Assembly: GCF_000276805.1 (NCBI RefSeq) | Contig: NZ_AKXQ01000010.1 | Coordinates: 62,001-126,000, forward strand | Reading direction: 5' to 3' | Source of the DNA: Moritella dasanensis ArB 0140 | Lineage (GTDB): Bacteria > Pseudomonadota > Gammaproteobacteria > Enterobacterales > Moritellaceae | DNA: 64,000 nucleotides | In this document: piece by piece, positions 9,103-17,255 of the stretch | Position numbering within the stretch: the stretch's first letter is position 1 | How the letters are laid out: every line of letters starts with the position of its first letter | Program-made: the position numbers and the translations under genes | The notes under the pieces: model-generated | The model's input: only the letters and a program-made list of their open reading frames with translations | What the model was told of the DNA's origin: nothing | Databases searched by the model: none

Positions 9103-10289
9103 TGTCCATATCACGTCAACGTGGCGCAATAGCACTCACATTCACGTTTATGTTACCCGCGATTATGAGCTTATTAGCCATGACTGTGTTTTTTTCGATG
9201 TACAGCCAAGTTGTGATTAGAACGGGTCAAGCTGCTGAAGCCGCAGGGCTTGCCTGCGGGTATCAGCAAAGTGATGAGCGAACCGTTATTGACGGTATTT
9301 TAGATTATTACCGCCCTAATTTTGTGCTGCCTGCGCTTGGTAATAATGTCAGCTTGGATGGTGACAAGGGTTGCAATATATCAGTGCAATATAATTTTAA
9401 ACCTGCAATGAAAAAATTACTGCCAGTTGAAATTAATAGTTCAAGCCTGGTTGCATCAAATAGCGGTTCTAGCGCTAAATTAGTGGCGAATGTGATTCAA
9501 AATCCGACTGATTTTTCACTCGTTCTGGATATTTCAGGTTCGATGGGATCGGATTTACCTGAATTAAAAAGAATCATTACCGATGTGATAAGCGACATTG
9601 ACCCGAGTAATAATCAAGTTCGCTTTTCTATTGTGCCTTTTCAAACCGGAGTAGGGGTGATGGCAGCACCTTGGCTTTCGAGCTCTAAAGCAAGCCCTAA
9701 ATGTGTTGATGGTTTGGCCTATCGCGGTAGTGATTTTGATGCTGATAAAACAGTGAGGTCGTTAAATTCGTCACCCAAGAGCCTAGATTTCAAAGAAGTT
9801 ACACCTGGACCTTGGTTGGATCGTTGTAGTCAGACGGCATTTATTTTACCACTTACAAACGATCTCAATAACGTGATTAAGTATGTTAACAGCTTAAGTA
9901 CCAGTGGTACTACCGCATCTTATCAAGGCTTGATTTGGGGCGTTAGAACGCTTACTGAAAAATGGCAGCAGGCGTGGAAGATTACCCCTGTGACGTCTTC
10001 GTCACTAACTCAACGATTAATTTTGTTTACCGATGGGTCTGATAACGGAGGAGGTCGGTACTTTGATGACTTAATGAACGCGGGCTTGTGTGACGAAATC
10101 CAACAAAACTTAAACATTGAAGTGAGTTTTATCGGTTTTGGTGTCTCGGCTAATCGTATTAAGCAATTTCAACAATGCGCAGGCGGTCTTGGTGCGGTGT
10201 TTGATGCTAAAGATAGTGCCGATCTAGCTGATTATTTTGAGAAGGCACTTAAGGTTGAATCCAAGCCTAGGCTCGTGTTGGGTCAGTAG
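9099..10289 (+). CDS. tadG: TadG-like pilus protein with von Willebrand A domain
   Basis: The 396-residue protein starts with a Tad-like N-terminus (RQRGAIALTFTFMLP, one membrane helix at about 10-35) and ends with a von Willebrand A domain from about residue 138. The metal-binding MIDAS motif is intact as DISGS at residues 144-148. Unlike TadE and TadF it has Thr rather than Glu at the +5 position, so it is probably not processed as a pseudopilin. TadG proteins of this kind are thought to anchor or tip the pilus. This is the last gene of the tad operon. Confidence 0.85.
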   Translation: MMSISRQRGAIALTFTFMLPAIMSLLAMTVFFSMYSQVVIRTGQAAEAAGLACGYQQSDERTVIDGILDYYRPNFVLPALGNNVSLDGDKGCNISVQYNFKPAMKKLLPVEINSSSLVASNSGSSAKLVANVIQNPTDFSLVLDISGSMGSDLPELKRIITDVISDIDPSNNQVRFSIVPFQTGVGVMAAPWLSSSKASPKCVDGLAYRGSDFDADKTVRSLNSSPKSLDFKEVTPGPWLDRCSQTAFILPLTNDLNNVIKYVNSLSTSGTTASYQGLIWGVRTLTEKWQQAWKITPVTSSSLTQRLILFTDGSDNGGGRYFDDLMNAGLCDEIQQNLNIEVSFIGFGVSANRIKQFQQCAGGLGAVFDAKDSADLADYFEKALKVESKPRLVLGQ

Positions 10290-10335
10290 CGTTTTAGTTT
10301 TTAAGCTTTTAGTTTTCAAGCTTTTAATTTTAAAG
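10290..10335 (+). repeat. Imperfect 15-base direct repeats after tadG
   Basis: Three A/T-rich copies of a TTTTAGTTTTNAAGC-like unit lie back to back in the gap between tadG and the thioredoxin-like gene. There is no stem-loop. Their effect, if any, is unknown. Confidence 0.5.
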
Positions 10336-10366
10336 AAATGTTTTATTTATTATATTAGAGGTAGTT

Positions 10367-10831
10367 ATGTTTAAAAAATGGCTTGTGGTGTTCACATTAT
10401 TATTGTCTAGCCAAGCACATGCTTATCAAGAAGGTGAGATGCTATCAGCATCTGCACAGGCGCAATTAGGGTTAGATCCAAACCGTGTATCGCTGATTGA
10501 TTTTTTTGCCGAATGGTGTGTTTCTTGTCGTGCGGAATTACCGGAAGTGAATGAACATACCCCCGAATTGAGTGCATTAGGGGTTGATGTAGTCGGCGTT
10601 GATGTTGATGAGGATATGGCTGTAGGGATTGCATTTCAACAATCTCTTGGGCTCAATTTCAGGGTCGTAAATGACGATGAACAAGCATTAGTTGATGACT
10701 TTCAACCGATTGGTATGCCTGCTTTGTATTACGTTTATCAAGGGCAAGTACTTAAGGTACGTTATGGTGCGATTAACCATATCGGTGACGTCGTGATGAG
10801 TGACCTAAAAGCGATGGGATTAAGTCAATGA
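10367..10831 (+). CDS. Periplasmic thioredoxin-like protein (CVSC active site)
   Basis: The 154-residue exported protein has a signal peptide (residues 1-19, ending AHA) and a TlpA/thioredoxin-like domain. The active site is AEWCVSCRAELP with Cys51 and Cys54, and a cis-proline is seen in PIGMPALYYV. It should act as a thiol-disulfide reductant or oxidant in the periplasm. It is the first gene of a five-gene run that ends in DsbD, the inner-membrane protein that keeps such thioredoxins reduced. Its stop overlaps the next gene (ATGA). The client is unknown; the CGC-tailed neighbour is the obvious candidate. Confidence 0.85.
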   Translation: MFKKWLVVFTLLLSSQAHAYQEGEMLSASAQAQLGLDPNRVSLIDFFAEWCVSCRAELPEVNEHTPELSALGVDVVGVDVDEDMAVGIAFQQSLGLNFRVVNDDEQALVDDFQPIGMPALYYVYQGQVLKVRYGAINHIGDVVMSDLKAMGLSQ

Positions 10832-11478
10832 AGCATTATTCTCTTTTAACCTTGTTATCTTCGGTGGTGTTTCTCGCTAGCTTTAGTCTGCAAGCAGAAG
10901 TTGTTCACATGGCCGAGTCGGTTTCCCGCGTTGTTTACCAAGGCGATAAAGCGGTAGCGACTGTCGAACCATCGGTGGTACCTGTGACGATTAAGCCTTT
11001 TCACAATAAACCTAAAGTAGTGATAACGGAATCAGTTGTTAAGTTGGAAGCTAAAACCAAACAAGTAGGAACTGTTCAACCTTTACCGCTAAAGATAACG
11101 CCAAGGCTTGGTGCGGGCGTTGATACTGCCGCGTTACCCGTTGCAGTACCTGTATTAGTACCCGTATTAGTACCGTTATCGGTCACATCTCCGCTTATGC
11201 CTACAACGATACCGGTGAATCCCATTTTAAATACCCGCGCATTAGCCCACCAAGAAGAAAGTGAAGAGCTGGAAGAACCGTCATTGTTCTCTGCGATAAG
11301 TGATTGGTTTAGTGTGAAACCAGTTAAGCCCTGGCAAAAAGGTACGTTGGCGAAAAAGGCCATGAAACCAGGAGGAGAGGTGCCTGAGTTTGACTTTTTC
11401 TCAGAAAAAGTATTTGCCTATAAACAGGGTTCTATTGGCGGTAATGGTGTAGGGGGCGGCGGTTGTGGCTGTAACTAA
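10828..11478 (+). CDS. Exported DUF4266-type protein with Gly-rich CGC tail
   Basis: A signal peptide (about 1-23, ending LQA) is followed by a Val/Pro/Thr-rich low-complexity region to about residue 140, including tandem VPVLVPVLVP. The last 55 residues resemble DUF4266: KPWQKGTLAKKAM, then the glycine-rich end GGNGVGGGGCGCN. From memory, DUF4266 proteins are usually little more than this C-terminal module, so the long N-terminal part (216 aa in all) looks like an addition. The terminal Cys-Gly-Cys could bind metal or be a redox site. The function is not known. It sits between the thioredoxin-like gene and the DUF3570 gene. Confidence 0.7.
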   Translation: MKHYSLLTLLSSVVFLASFSLQAEVVHMAESVSRVVYQGDKAVATVEPSVVPVTIKPFHNKPKVVITESVVKLEAKTKQVGTVQPLPLKITPRLGAGVDTAALPVAVPVLVPVLVPLSVTSPLMPTTIPVNPILNTRALAHQEESEELEEPSLFSAISDWFSVKPVKPWQKGTLAKKAMKPGGEVPEFDFFSEKVFAYKQGSIGGNGVGGGGCGCN

Positions 11479-11520
11479 ATATACCTATCACCGCCTGTAA
11501 ACTTATCCTGTTTTATCGTG

Positions 11521-11566
11521 AGTGGTTTATAAGGAATAGCTGATAAGTCACTGTTGATAAACCACT
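11521..11566 (+). promoter_or_regulatory. Ten-base-pair stem-loop before the DUF3570 gene
   Basis: AGTGGTTTAT (11521-11530) pairs exactly with ATAAACCACT (11557-11566) around 26 bases. It ends 17 bases before the start of the next gene. It may tune expression of the barrel protein relative to the two genes before it. No T-run follows, so I do not call it a terminator. Confidence 0.45.
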
Positions 11567-11583
11567 GTTGTAACTAATTAAAG

Positions 11584-12801
11584 ATGAATAAAATAATGAA
11601 TATAAAATTACCGTTAACGATACTTGGTCTTGTTGCAGGTTCAGCATCTGCAGCCGATCACATTTCTATCCATCATATGAGCTTTGAAGAATACGGCGAT
11701 AAAGTTAAAGCCGGTGATAATGTGTTGTCATTAGAAAAAAATATTGGTTTAGATTGGACTATCACTGCTGAATTGGGCTATGACACTGTTTCTGGCGCTT
11801 CTCCAGCTTGGGTCGCGACGACACCATCATCTGGCTCACATGACCAAATTACCCAAGATGCACAAAATATGACCTCGGAAGTGATCCGAGCGGGTTATGA
11901 CCCCCATCGTGGCAATTATGAAATACGTCCTGTTGAGCTAGAAGATACCCGTTATTCTGCGTCAACTAATGTGACCTACCGGGATAAAGACCGTGATGAA
12001 TGGACTGCCGGGGTAAACTATTCGCAAGAGGAAGATTACAAGAGTATGGGCGCCAATGCGAAAGCGCTGTTCTATACCGACAATACTAAAAACCGTTCGT
12101 TTAGTGTTGGCGGCTCGATATTGACGGATCAGACATTAGCATTCCAAGAATATCAAAATGGTGGCAATGCCCAAGAATGGCAAGACATTTTCACATCGAG
12201 CATGGAAGTGGGCATGTCACAAGTATTCACACCTAATTTATATGCCATTTTCACGGCTTATGGCGGTTATAAAAGTGGTTATTTAAGTAATCATTATTTG
12301 ACCGTACTACGTGAAGTTGATATTGATGGTGACGGTTCAATTGGTGATGATGAGGTGTTTTTAGGACAAGATTCACGTCCTGATACTCGTATTTCTGGTG
12401 GCGTAAACTTGCAAGCATTCTACAGCGTTAGCGACAGCGTTGTTGTTCGTCCTCGTTATAAATTCTTTACCGATGACTGGGGCGTAACGTCACATCAACT
12501 CGGCGGTAAAATGAGTGTCAAAGTAACTGATTGGTTAACGTTTGCGCCAGGTTATTTTTGGTACACCCAACAAGGGGCGAACTTCTTTATTGATCCTAAA
12601 GCACAAGATCCTACTTTTGCATCAACAGGTTACGCCACTTCAGATATTCGATTAGGTGATTTTAATGCTAATGCCTATGAACTGGGGGCAAGCATTAAGT
12701 TATCGTCTAAATGGCGTATGAATGCCTTGGCTGCTTATTATGAACAGAGTAATGGTTATGCGAGTAATTGGTGGGCAGTGGGAGTTACCTATGACTACTA
12801 A
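11584..12801 (+). CDS. DUF3570 outer-membrane-like protein
   Basis: The 405-residue product has a signal peptide (about 1-23, ending ASA). The mature part alternates polar and aromatic residues in amphipathic strands and closes with AVGVTYDY, so it looks like an outer-membrane beta-barrel. The sequence matches my recollection of DUF3570 proteins, which occur beside DUF4266, ApbE and thioredoxin genes. An acidic EVDIDGDGSIGDDEVF segment near residue 240 resembles a calcium-binding loop. The job is unknown: a barrel for export or uptake, or an electron conduit partner, are both possible. The ATG at 11584 is taken, with another at 11596. Confidence 0.75.
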   Translation: MNKIMNIKLPLTILGLVAGSASAADHISIHHMSFEEYGDKVKAGDNVLSLEKNIGLDWTITAELGYDTVSGASPAWVATTPSSGSHDQITQDAQNMTSEVIRAGYDPHRGNYEIRPVELEDTRYSASTNVTYRDKDRDEWTAGVNYSQEEDYKSMGANAKALFYTDNTKNRSFSVGGSILTDQTLAFQEYQNGGNAQEWQDIFTSSMEVGMSQVFTPNLYAIFTAYGGYKSGYLSNHYLTVLREVDIDGDGSIGDDEVFLGQDSRPDTRISGGVNLQAFYSVSDSVVVRPRYKFFTDDWGVTSHQLGGKMSVKVTDWLTFAPGYFWYTQQGANFFIDPKAQDPTFASTGYATSDIRLGDFNANAYELGASIKLSSKWRMNALAAYYEQSNGYASNWWAVGVTYDY

Positions 12802-13678
12802 CCAAGCCTATACGCACCATTTCATGGCAATGACTGTACCTTGTGAAGTGACTTTAATTACGATTGATGCTGCGTCTAATGCGGCGCAGCTTGCGCTTGA
12901 TATTGAAGCTAATACCAAACGATTGGAAGCCAAGTTTAACTTCTATTCGGATACGTCCATGCTCACTACCTTGATTAATCAGCGAGAGGGAAAGCGAGTA
13001 ATGGTCGATGCTGAGACTCGCGATATTTTAACTAAGGTGCGCGATTACAGTGCATTAACGCAGGGGATTTTTGATATTACCGTAGGTACTGTAAAAGCAT
13101 TATTACAGCGCACTACCCTAACGCGAGAGCAAATATATCAAGATGCGGCGCCTTATATGGGGCTGAGTGCATGGGAGATTGAAGATGATTACTTACTCTT
13201 ACATTTTCCACTTACTCAGTTAGACCTTGGTGGTGTGATTAAAGAAGTCGCGGTTGATCAAGCGCTGGCGATGGTATCAGCAGCGAGTAGTGGTGTACTG
13301 ATTAACTTTGGTGGTGATATTCGTGTTGCAGGTAAAAAATCTGATGGTGATGATTTTATTGTGGGGGTGGTTAATCCCCATGAACAAACACAAGCGTTGT
13401 TTGCCTTACCGTTACGTAATCAAGCGCTGACCACGTCGGCACATTATGCAAGGCGACAGCAGTTTTCTGATCATGACAGCTCGCACATACTAGCTTCGCA
13501 GGATACTCATAAACAGGTTATTTCTGTAACCGTTGTCGCGAACACGGCTTTACAAGCTGGGATCATGAGTACCGCATTAACAATTAACCCTCGCTTAGCC
13601 GTTCCTGAAGAGATTGGTTTTGTACTTGTAGATGAACAATTAAACGTTCACCAAAATACGGATTTTTTATTACTATGA
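12791..13678 (+). CDS. ApbE-family protein (FAD:protein FMN transferase-like), divergent
   Basis: The start is put at 12791, overlapping the end of the DUF3570 gene, rather than at 12722 deep inside it; this gives 295 residues. The ApbE fold is supported by TQLDLGGVIKEVAVDQAL, VLINFGGDIRVAG and QAGIMSTAL. ApbE enzymes attach FMN to Thr or Ser of exported redox proteins using FAD. Several usual residues differ: KG is KE, the HIIDPxTG stretch reads HILASQDTHK, and the metal-binding Asp of ADALSTAL is Gly. There is no clear signal peptide. It may be a subfamily with another role. Its stop overlaps the dsbD start (ATGA). Confidence 0.78.
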   Translation: MTTNQAYTHHFMAMTVPCEVTLITIDAASNAAQLALDIEANTKRLEAKFNFYSDTSMLTTLINQREGKRVMVDAETRDILTKVRDYSALTQGIFDITVGTVKALLQRTTLTREQIYQDAAPYMGLSAWEIEDDYLLLHFPLTQLDLGGVIKEVAVDQALAMVSAASSGVLINFGGDIRVAGKKSDGDDFIVGVVNPHEQTQALFALPLRNQALTTSAHYARRQQFSDHDSSHILASQDTHKQVISVTVVANTALQAGIMSTALTINPRLAVPEEIGFVLVDEQLNVHQNTDFLLL

Positions 13679-15624
13679 AGTCATTTTTAAAAACATCACT
13701 ACAGACAAATAAGGCTGTAGCGCAGTGCATTATTTTCCTGATGTTACTCATAAGTATCTGCGTATCAACCTGGGCGCAAGCGAGCAGTAATGCACAGGCC
13801 AAATTTTTAACGGTAAACGAGGCTTTTCCATTCACCTCTCAAATATCTCGCTCGACTGATGGCGATAAATTGGTGCTTAACTTTGCGACTGAAGCGAGCT
13901 ATTACCTTTACCATAAACGATTTTCGTTTAAAGCTATTAGTGATGAGCTTGATGGCGATATTAGTTTAGCTAAGCCGCAATTTTCGGTGGTCGCAGAGCA
14001 GAAACAGGATCCTAACTTTGGCTTGGTTAAAGTTTATCATCAAGCGTTAACTGTCACGTTACCTTTCACAGGTAGCGGTAATGTGAAGGTCAGTTATCAG
14101 GGCTGTGCCGATAGTGGTTTATGTTATTTACCACAACGTAAAATAATTAATGTGAGTGCGATTGATTCTAATGGCATTGATGTTAACGATGCTAAGGGAG
14201 TGAATGAAAATAAGGTTCCTGCTGTTATAACTGCTGCGGTAAAAGCACAAACAACAGCAGCAAGTAGTTCATTGGTAGCGGCTGTTAATGATACGGCGAA
14301 TGACAGTCAAGGTTTGGCTAGCATGCTCGCAGGTACCGGGCGTGCTCAAGCATTATTGTTATTCTTCGTACTCGGTTTAGGACTTGCATTTACGCCTTGT
14401 GTGTTGCCGATGATCCCGATTTTATCGAGTATTATTGGTGGTCAAGGCGATGGCATGACGGGGTGGAAAGGTTTCTATATTTCGTTAGCGTATGTGCTTG
14501 GCATGGCATCGAGCTATGCGATGATTGGCGTGCTGATGGCGACAGTGGGTCAAGGTATTAATATTCAAGCCGCGATGCAACAAACATGGTTGTTGGTGAT
14601 TTTTGCTGGACTGTTTGTCTTACTTGCTTTAGCTATGTTTGGGGTTTATGAACTGCAATTACCGTCTCGATTACAGGTGGCGTTAAATAACCAATCACAA
14701 CGATTATCTGGCGGGAAGGTATTTACCGTGTTCATGATGGGCGCGATTTCTGCCTTGGTTGTTTCACCTTGTGTGTCTGCACCTTTAGCGGGGGCATTAT
14801 TATATGTATCGACTACGCAAGACTGGTTGTTCGGTGGTGGTGTATTATTTGTAATGGCGTTAGGCATGGGCGTACCTTTAGTTATTATAGGTACATCAGG
14901 CGGGAAGTTTTTACCGCGTAGTGGCCTTTGGATGATCCGCGTTAAACAAGGTTTTGGCGTGATGTTATTAGCGATAGCGATATTACTGATAAGCCGCTTT
15001 GCAGCACCGTCGGTGACACTTGGATTATGGGCACTGTTGATTATCAGCTGTGCGATGTACATCCATAGTATTACTGATATACAAGTAAGTCGATTGTGGT
15101 TACGTCACGTGGTGGTGTTCGTGTCCTTGGTTTATGGCGCGATGCTTATGATTGGTGTGGTGACGGGGGCTGATGATATGGCAGATCCGCTGCAGCATAT
15201 TACCCAACGTGGTGTGATGAATAAAGGTACCGAACAAGGTTCACAACCGTTATTTATGAAAACAGCGTCGGTAACTAAGATTGAAACTGCAATTAATAAC
15301 TTACCTGCACTTAAAGCGGTGACTATGGTGGATCTGTACGCAGACTGGTGCACATCATGCAAAGTGATGGATAAGCAGGTATTTTCTCATGCAGACGTGG
15401 TCGCTAAAATGACAGGCATTAATGCAATGAAGTTTGATATTACCGACAATTCAACAGCGCAGTCAGATTGGATGGCGAAGGCGCAGTTATTTGGTCCACC
15501 AAGTATGCTGTTCTTTGATGCCGATGGTCAGGAGTTGCAACAATTACGCGTTGTTGGAGAAATGGATAAACAGCAGTTCTTGGAGCATCTGGAACTGGTC
15601 TCAGCTGCTGTGCCAGTGAGCTAG
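13675..15624 (+). CDS. dsbD: Thiol:disulfide interchange protein DsbD
   Basis: DsbD moves electrons from cytoplasmic thioredoxin across the inner membrane to periplasmic thiol proteins. All three modules are present in 649 residues: a signal peptide (to about 38), the N-terminal DsbD-alpha domain with GCADSGLCY (about 143-151), an eight-helix transmembrane core with TPCVLPMIP and SPCVSAPLAG cysteines, and a C-terminal thioredoxin domain with ADWCTSCK (about 557-564). All six redox cysteines are there. It is coupled to the ApbE-like gene by a four-base overlap, so here it likely serves the upstream CVSC thioredoxin and its clients. Confidence 0.93.
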   Translation: MKSFLKTSLQTNKAVAQCIIFLMLLISICVSTWAQASSNAQAKFLTVNEAFPFTSQISRSTDGDKLVLNFATEASYYLYHKRFSFKAISDELDGDISLAKPQFSVVAEQKQDPNFGLVKVYHQALTVTLPFTGSGNVKVSYQGCADSGLCYLPQRKIINVSAIDSNGIDVNDAKGVNENKVPAVITAAVKAQTTAASSSLVAAVNDTANDSQGLASMLAGTGRAQALLLFFVLGLGLAFTPCVLPMIPILSSIIGGQGDGMTGWKGFYISLAYVLGMASSYAMIGVLMATVGQGINIQAAMQQTWLLVIFAGLFVLLALAMFGVYELQLPSRLQVALNNQSQRLSGGKVFTVFMMGAISALVVSPCVSAPLAGALLYVSTTQDWLFGGGVLFVMALGMGVPLVIIGTSGGKFLPRSGLWMIRVKQGFGVMLLAIAILLISRFAAPSVTLGLWALLIISCAMYIHSITDIQVSRLWLRHVVVFVSLVYGAMLMIGVVTGADDMADPLQHITQRGVMNKGTEQGSQPLFMKTASVTKIETAINNLPALKAVTMVDLYADWCTSCKVMDKQVFSHADVVAKMTGINAMKFDITDNSTAQSDWMAKAQLFGPPSMLFFDADGQELQQLRVVGEMDKQQFLEHLELVSAAVPVS

Positions 15625-15665
15625 TAAGTAAATTAGTGAGTAAGATGCTGATCTTATGATCTCGT

Positions 15666-15699
15666 GTCGTCGATATGGTTATTCAGTCATATCGACGAC
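15666..15699. terminator. Stem-loop between convergent dsbD and GTPase genes
   Basis: GTCGTCGATATG (15666-15677) pairs over twelve bases with CATATCGACGAC (15688-15699) around a ten-base loop. It is in the 89-base gap between two converging genes, the usual place for a shared terminator. The T-run is weak on both sides. Confidence 0.6.
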
Positions 15700-15713
15700 C
15701 TACTTTAGTTAGC

Positions 15714-17255
15714 TTAGATCATATTCTTAAACAAGCTTTTACCACCGCTGAAGACCCGTTTAAATTGCGCCGATGCACTGGTATTGCCACCCTCTAAACG
15801 TTGTCGGTTACGCTGTACATTGATGCTTGCATCGAGATTAGTGGCAATCAGTTGTTCTAAGCTTTCAAGCCCCCAGACCTGTGATTCGCTAGAAAACGAT
15901 GTCGGGATGATGTTATTCAAGTTGAGCAGTTTTTGATTGTACTCAATGGCTTTATTGATGGTATCCACTTTGGGCGAATCCGACTGGTTTAAATCATAAG
16001 GTGGCGACCATTCCGCTAACGGTTTTAACTTATCAACTTGATTTAAGATCCCGGTAAACACAGGCTTCTTACGATGTAAGTTATCCTTGTGCGCGTAAAA
16101 CGCTTCTAAGCTGAGCATAAATTGACGATCGAGTTGGCGTGATGATTGGTTGGCTTTTAACACCCACAGCACCATGTCTGCATTCGTGACATGTTTGAGT
16201 ACTGTTTTGTTGGTTTTATCATTACCATCAAGGCCGGGTAAATCCACCAAGTTCAGCACTTCAATATCACCGACAGCACAGCTATAGACATTCACTGCGT
16301 TAGTAGAGGGCAGTGCACTTACCTCTGCATCCAGAGCGCCTTTAATTGTATTAATCAGCGATGACTTACCCGCACTAATTTGTCCGATAACGGCAATGCG
16401 TAGAGGCTCTAGTGGTTTAGGTTCACTTTGTTCATCTTCCACTGCGATAGTACTTTTCTTAATGTCTTTATCTTCAATCGAAAAGCGACCACTGTATAAA
16501 TCAATCGAAACGGCAGCCACTTCTTGCAGAAATGCGCGTTTCATATTGAGTTGTAAATTATCGCCGACGTTACCAGCAATATCGCCGAGCAACTTGTTGC
16601 GCACTTCTTTAGTGAGCGCTGCAACAGGGTTGATAAATTGATAAACGCGATAGGCTTTACTGAGTAAGTCCGCCGCTTGTTTGCCGGTTTTGATTTTGTC
16701 TTGGTGATCAAAAACAAACTTGAGGTGTGAGACTTTAATGCTTTCAACAAAAGGCACATTGTCTTTGAGGGTTGCACGGTAACGTCTGCTGACTTCTTCC
16801 AGTAGCTTTAAACCGTCGGTGACTGAAAATTGTAGATCTCCGCGCGAGAATGCTTGTGCAGTTACATTGGCGATAACTAAACCATGGCTTTTTAACGATC
16901 CCCAGGCATCATCTTCGGCTAATTGTGTGTCAATATTTTCATTAAGGCGCTGCCAAATTACGTTTTCAGCTTCAGACCAGTCAGCAGAAGCTTGAACCAG
17001 ACTGTCGTCGCTGACTTCCTGTGCCGCTACTTTGATGTTGGTTTTTCTGCGTAGCCATAGCAAGGGTATGTAGAAAAGGAAAAAACTAGCGACCAGCGCG
17101 ATAGCAAAATGTAAGGTGTAACCATATTGGATAATGGCGTATAAACCAAAGCCACACAGTACCAATATCGGCAGTAATATGGCTAAAGTCAGCACGGCGG
17201 TGACACCACTTGAAAGCTTGTCTAATTGAGTCAGGCTGTTTTTAACGCGTCTCAC
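15714..17255 (-). CDS. Membrane-anchored dynamin/Era-like GTPase
   Basis: The 513-residue protein has two membrane helices near the N-terminus (about 16-41 and 48-67). A helical middle region (about 90-270) follows, then a GTPase domain: G1 GQISAGKSS (291-299), G3 DLPG (338-341) and G4 NQVD (405-408). The start is a GTG at 17255 with AGAGG upstream, which overlaps the end of the preceding GTPase gene by 14 bases, so the two are co-translated. The GTPase domain being at the C-terminal end is uncommon. The role is unknown; envelope stress or membrane remodelling would fit the topology, but that is a guess. Confidence 0.78.
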   Translation of the reverse strand: MRRVKNSLTQLDKLSSGVTAVLTLAILLPILVLCGFGLYAIIQYGYTLHFAIALVASFFLFYIPLLWLRRKTNIKVAAQEVSDDSLVQASADWSEAENVIWQRLNENIDTQLAEDDAWGSLKSHGLVIANVTAQAFSRGDLQFSVTDGLKLLEEVSRRYRATLKDNVPFVESIKVSHLKFVFDHQDKIKTGKQAADLLSKAYRVYQFINPVAALTKEVRNKLLGDIAGNVGDNLQLNMKRAFLQEVAAVSIDLYSGRFSIEDKDIKKSTIAVEDEQSEPKPLEPLRIAVIGQISAGKSSLINTIKGALDAEVSALPSTNAVNVYSCAVGDIEVLNLVDLPGLDGNDKTNKTVLKHVTNADMVLWVLKANQSSRQLDRQFMLSLEAFYAHKDNLHRKKPVFTGILNQVDKLKPLAEWSPPYDLNQSDSPKVDTINKAIEYNQKLLNLNNIIPTSFSSESQVWGLESLEQLIATNLDASINVQRNRQRLEGGNTSASAQFKRVFSGGKSLFKNMI

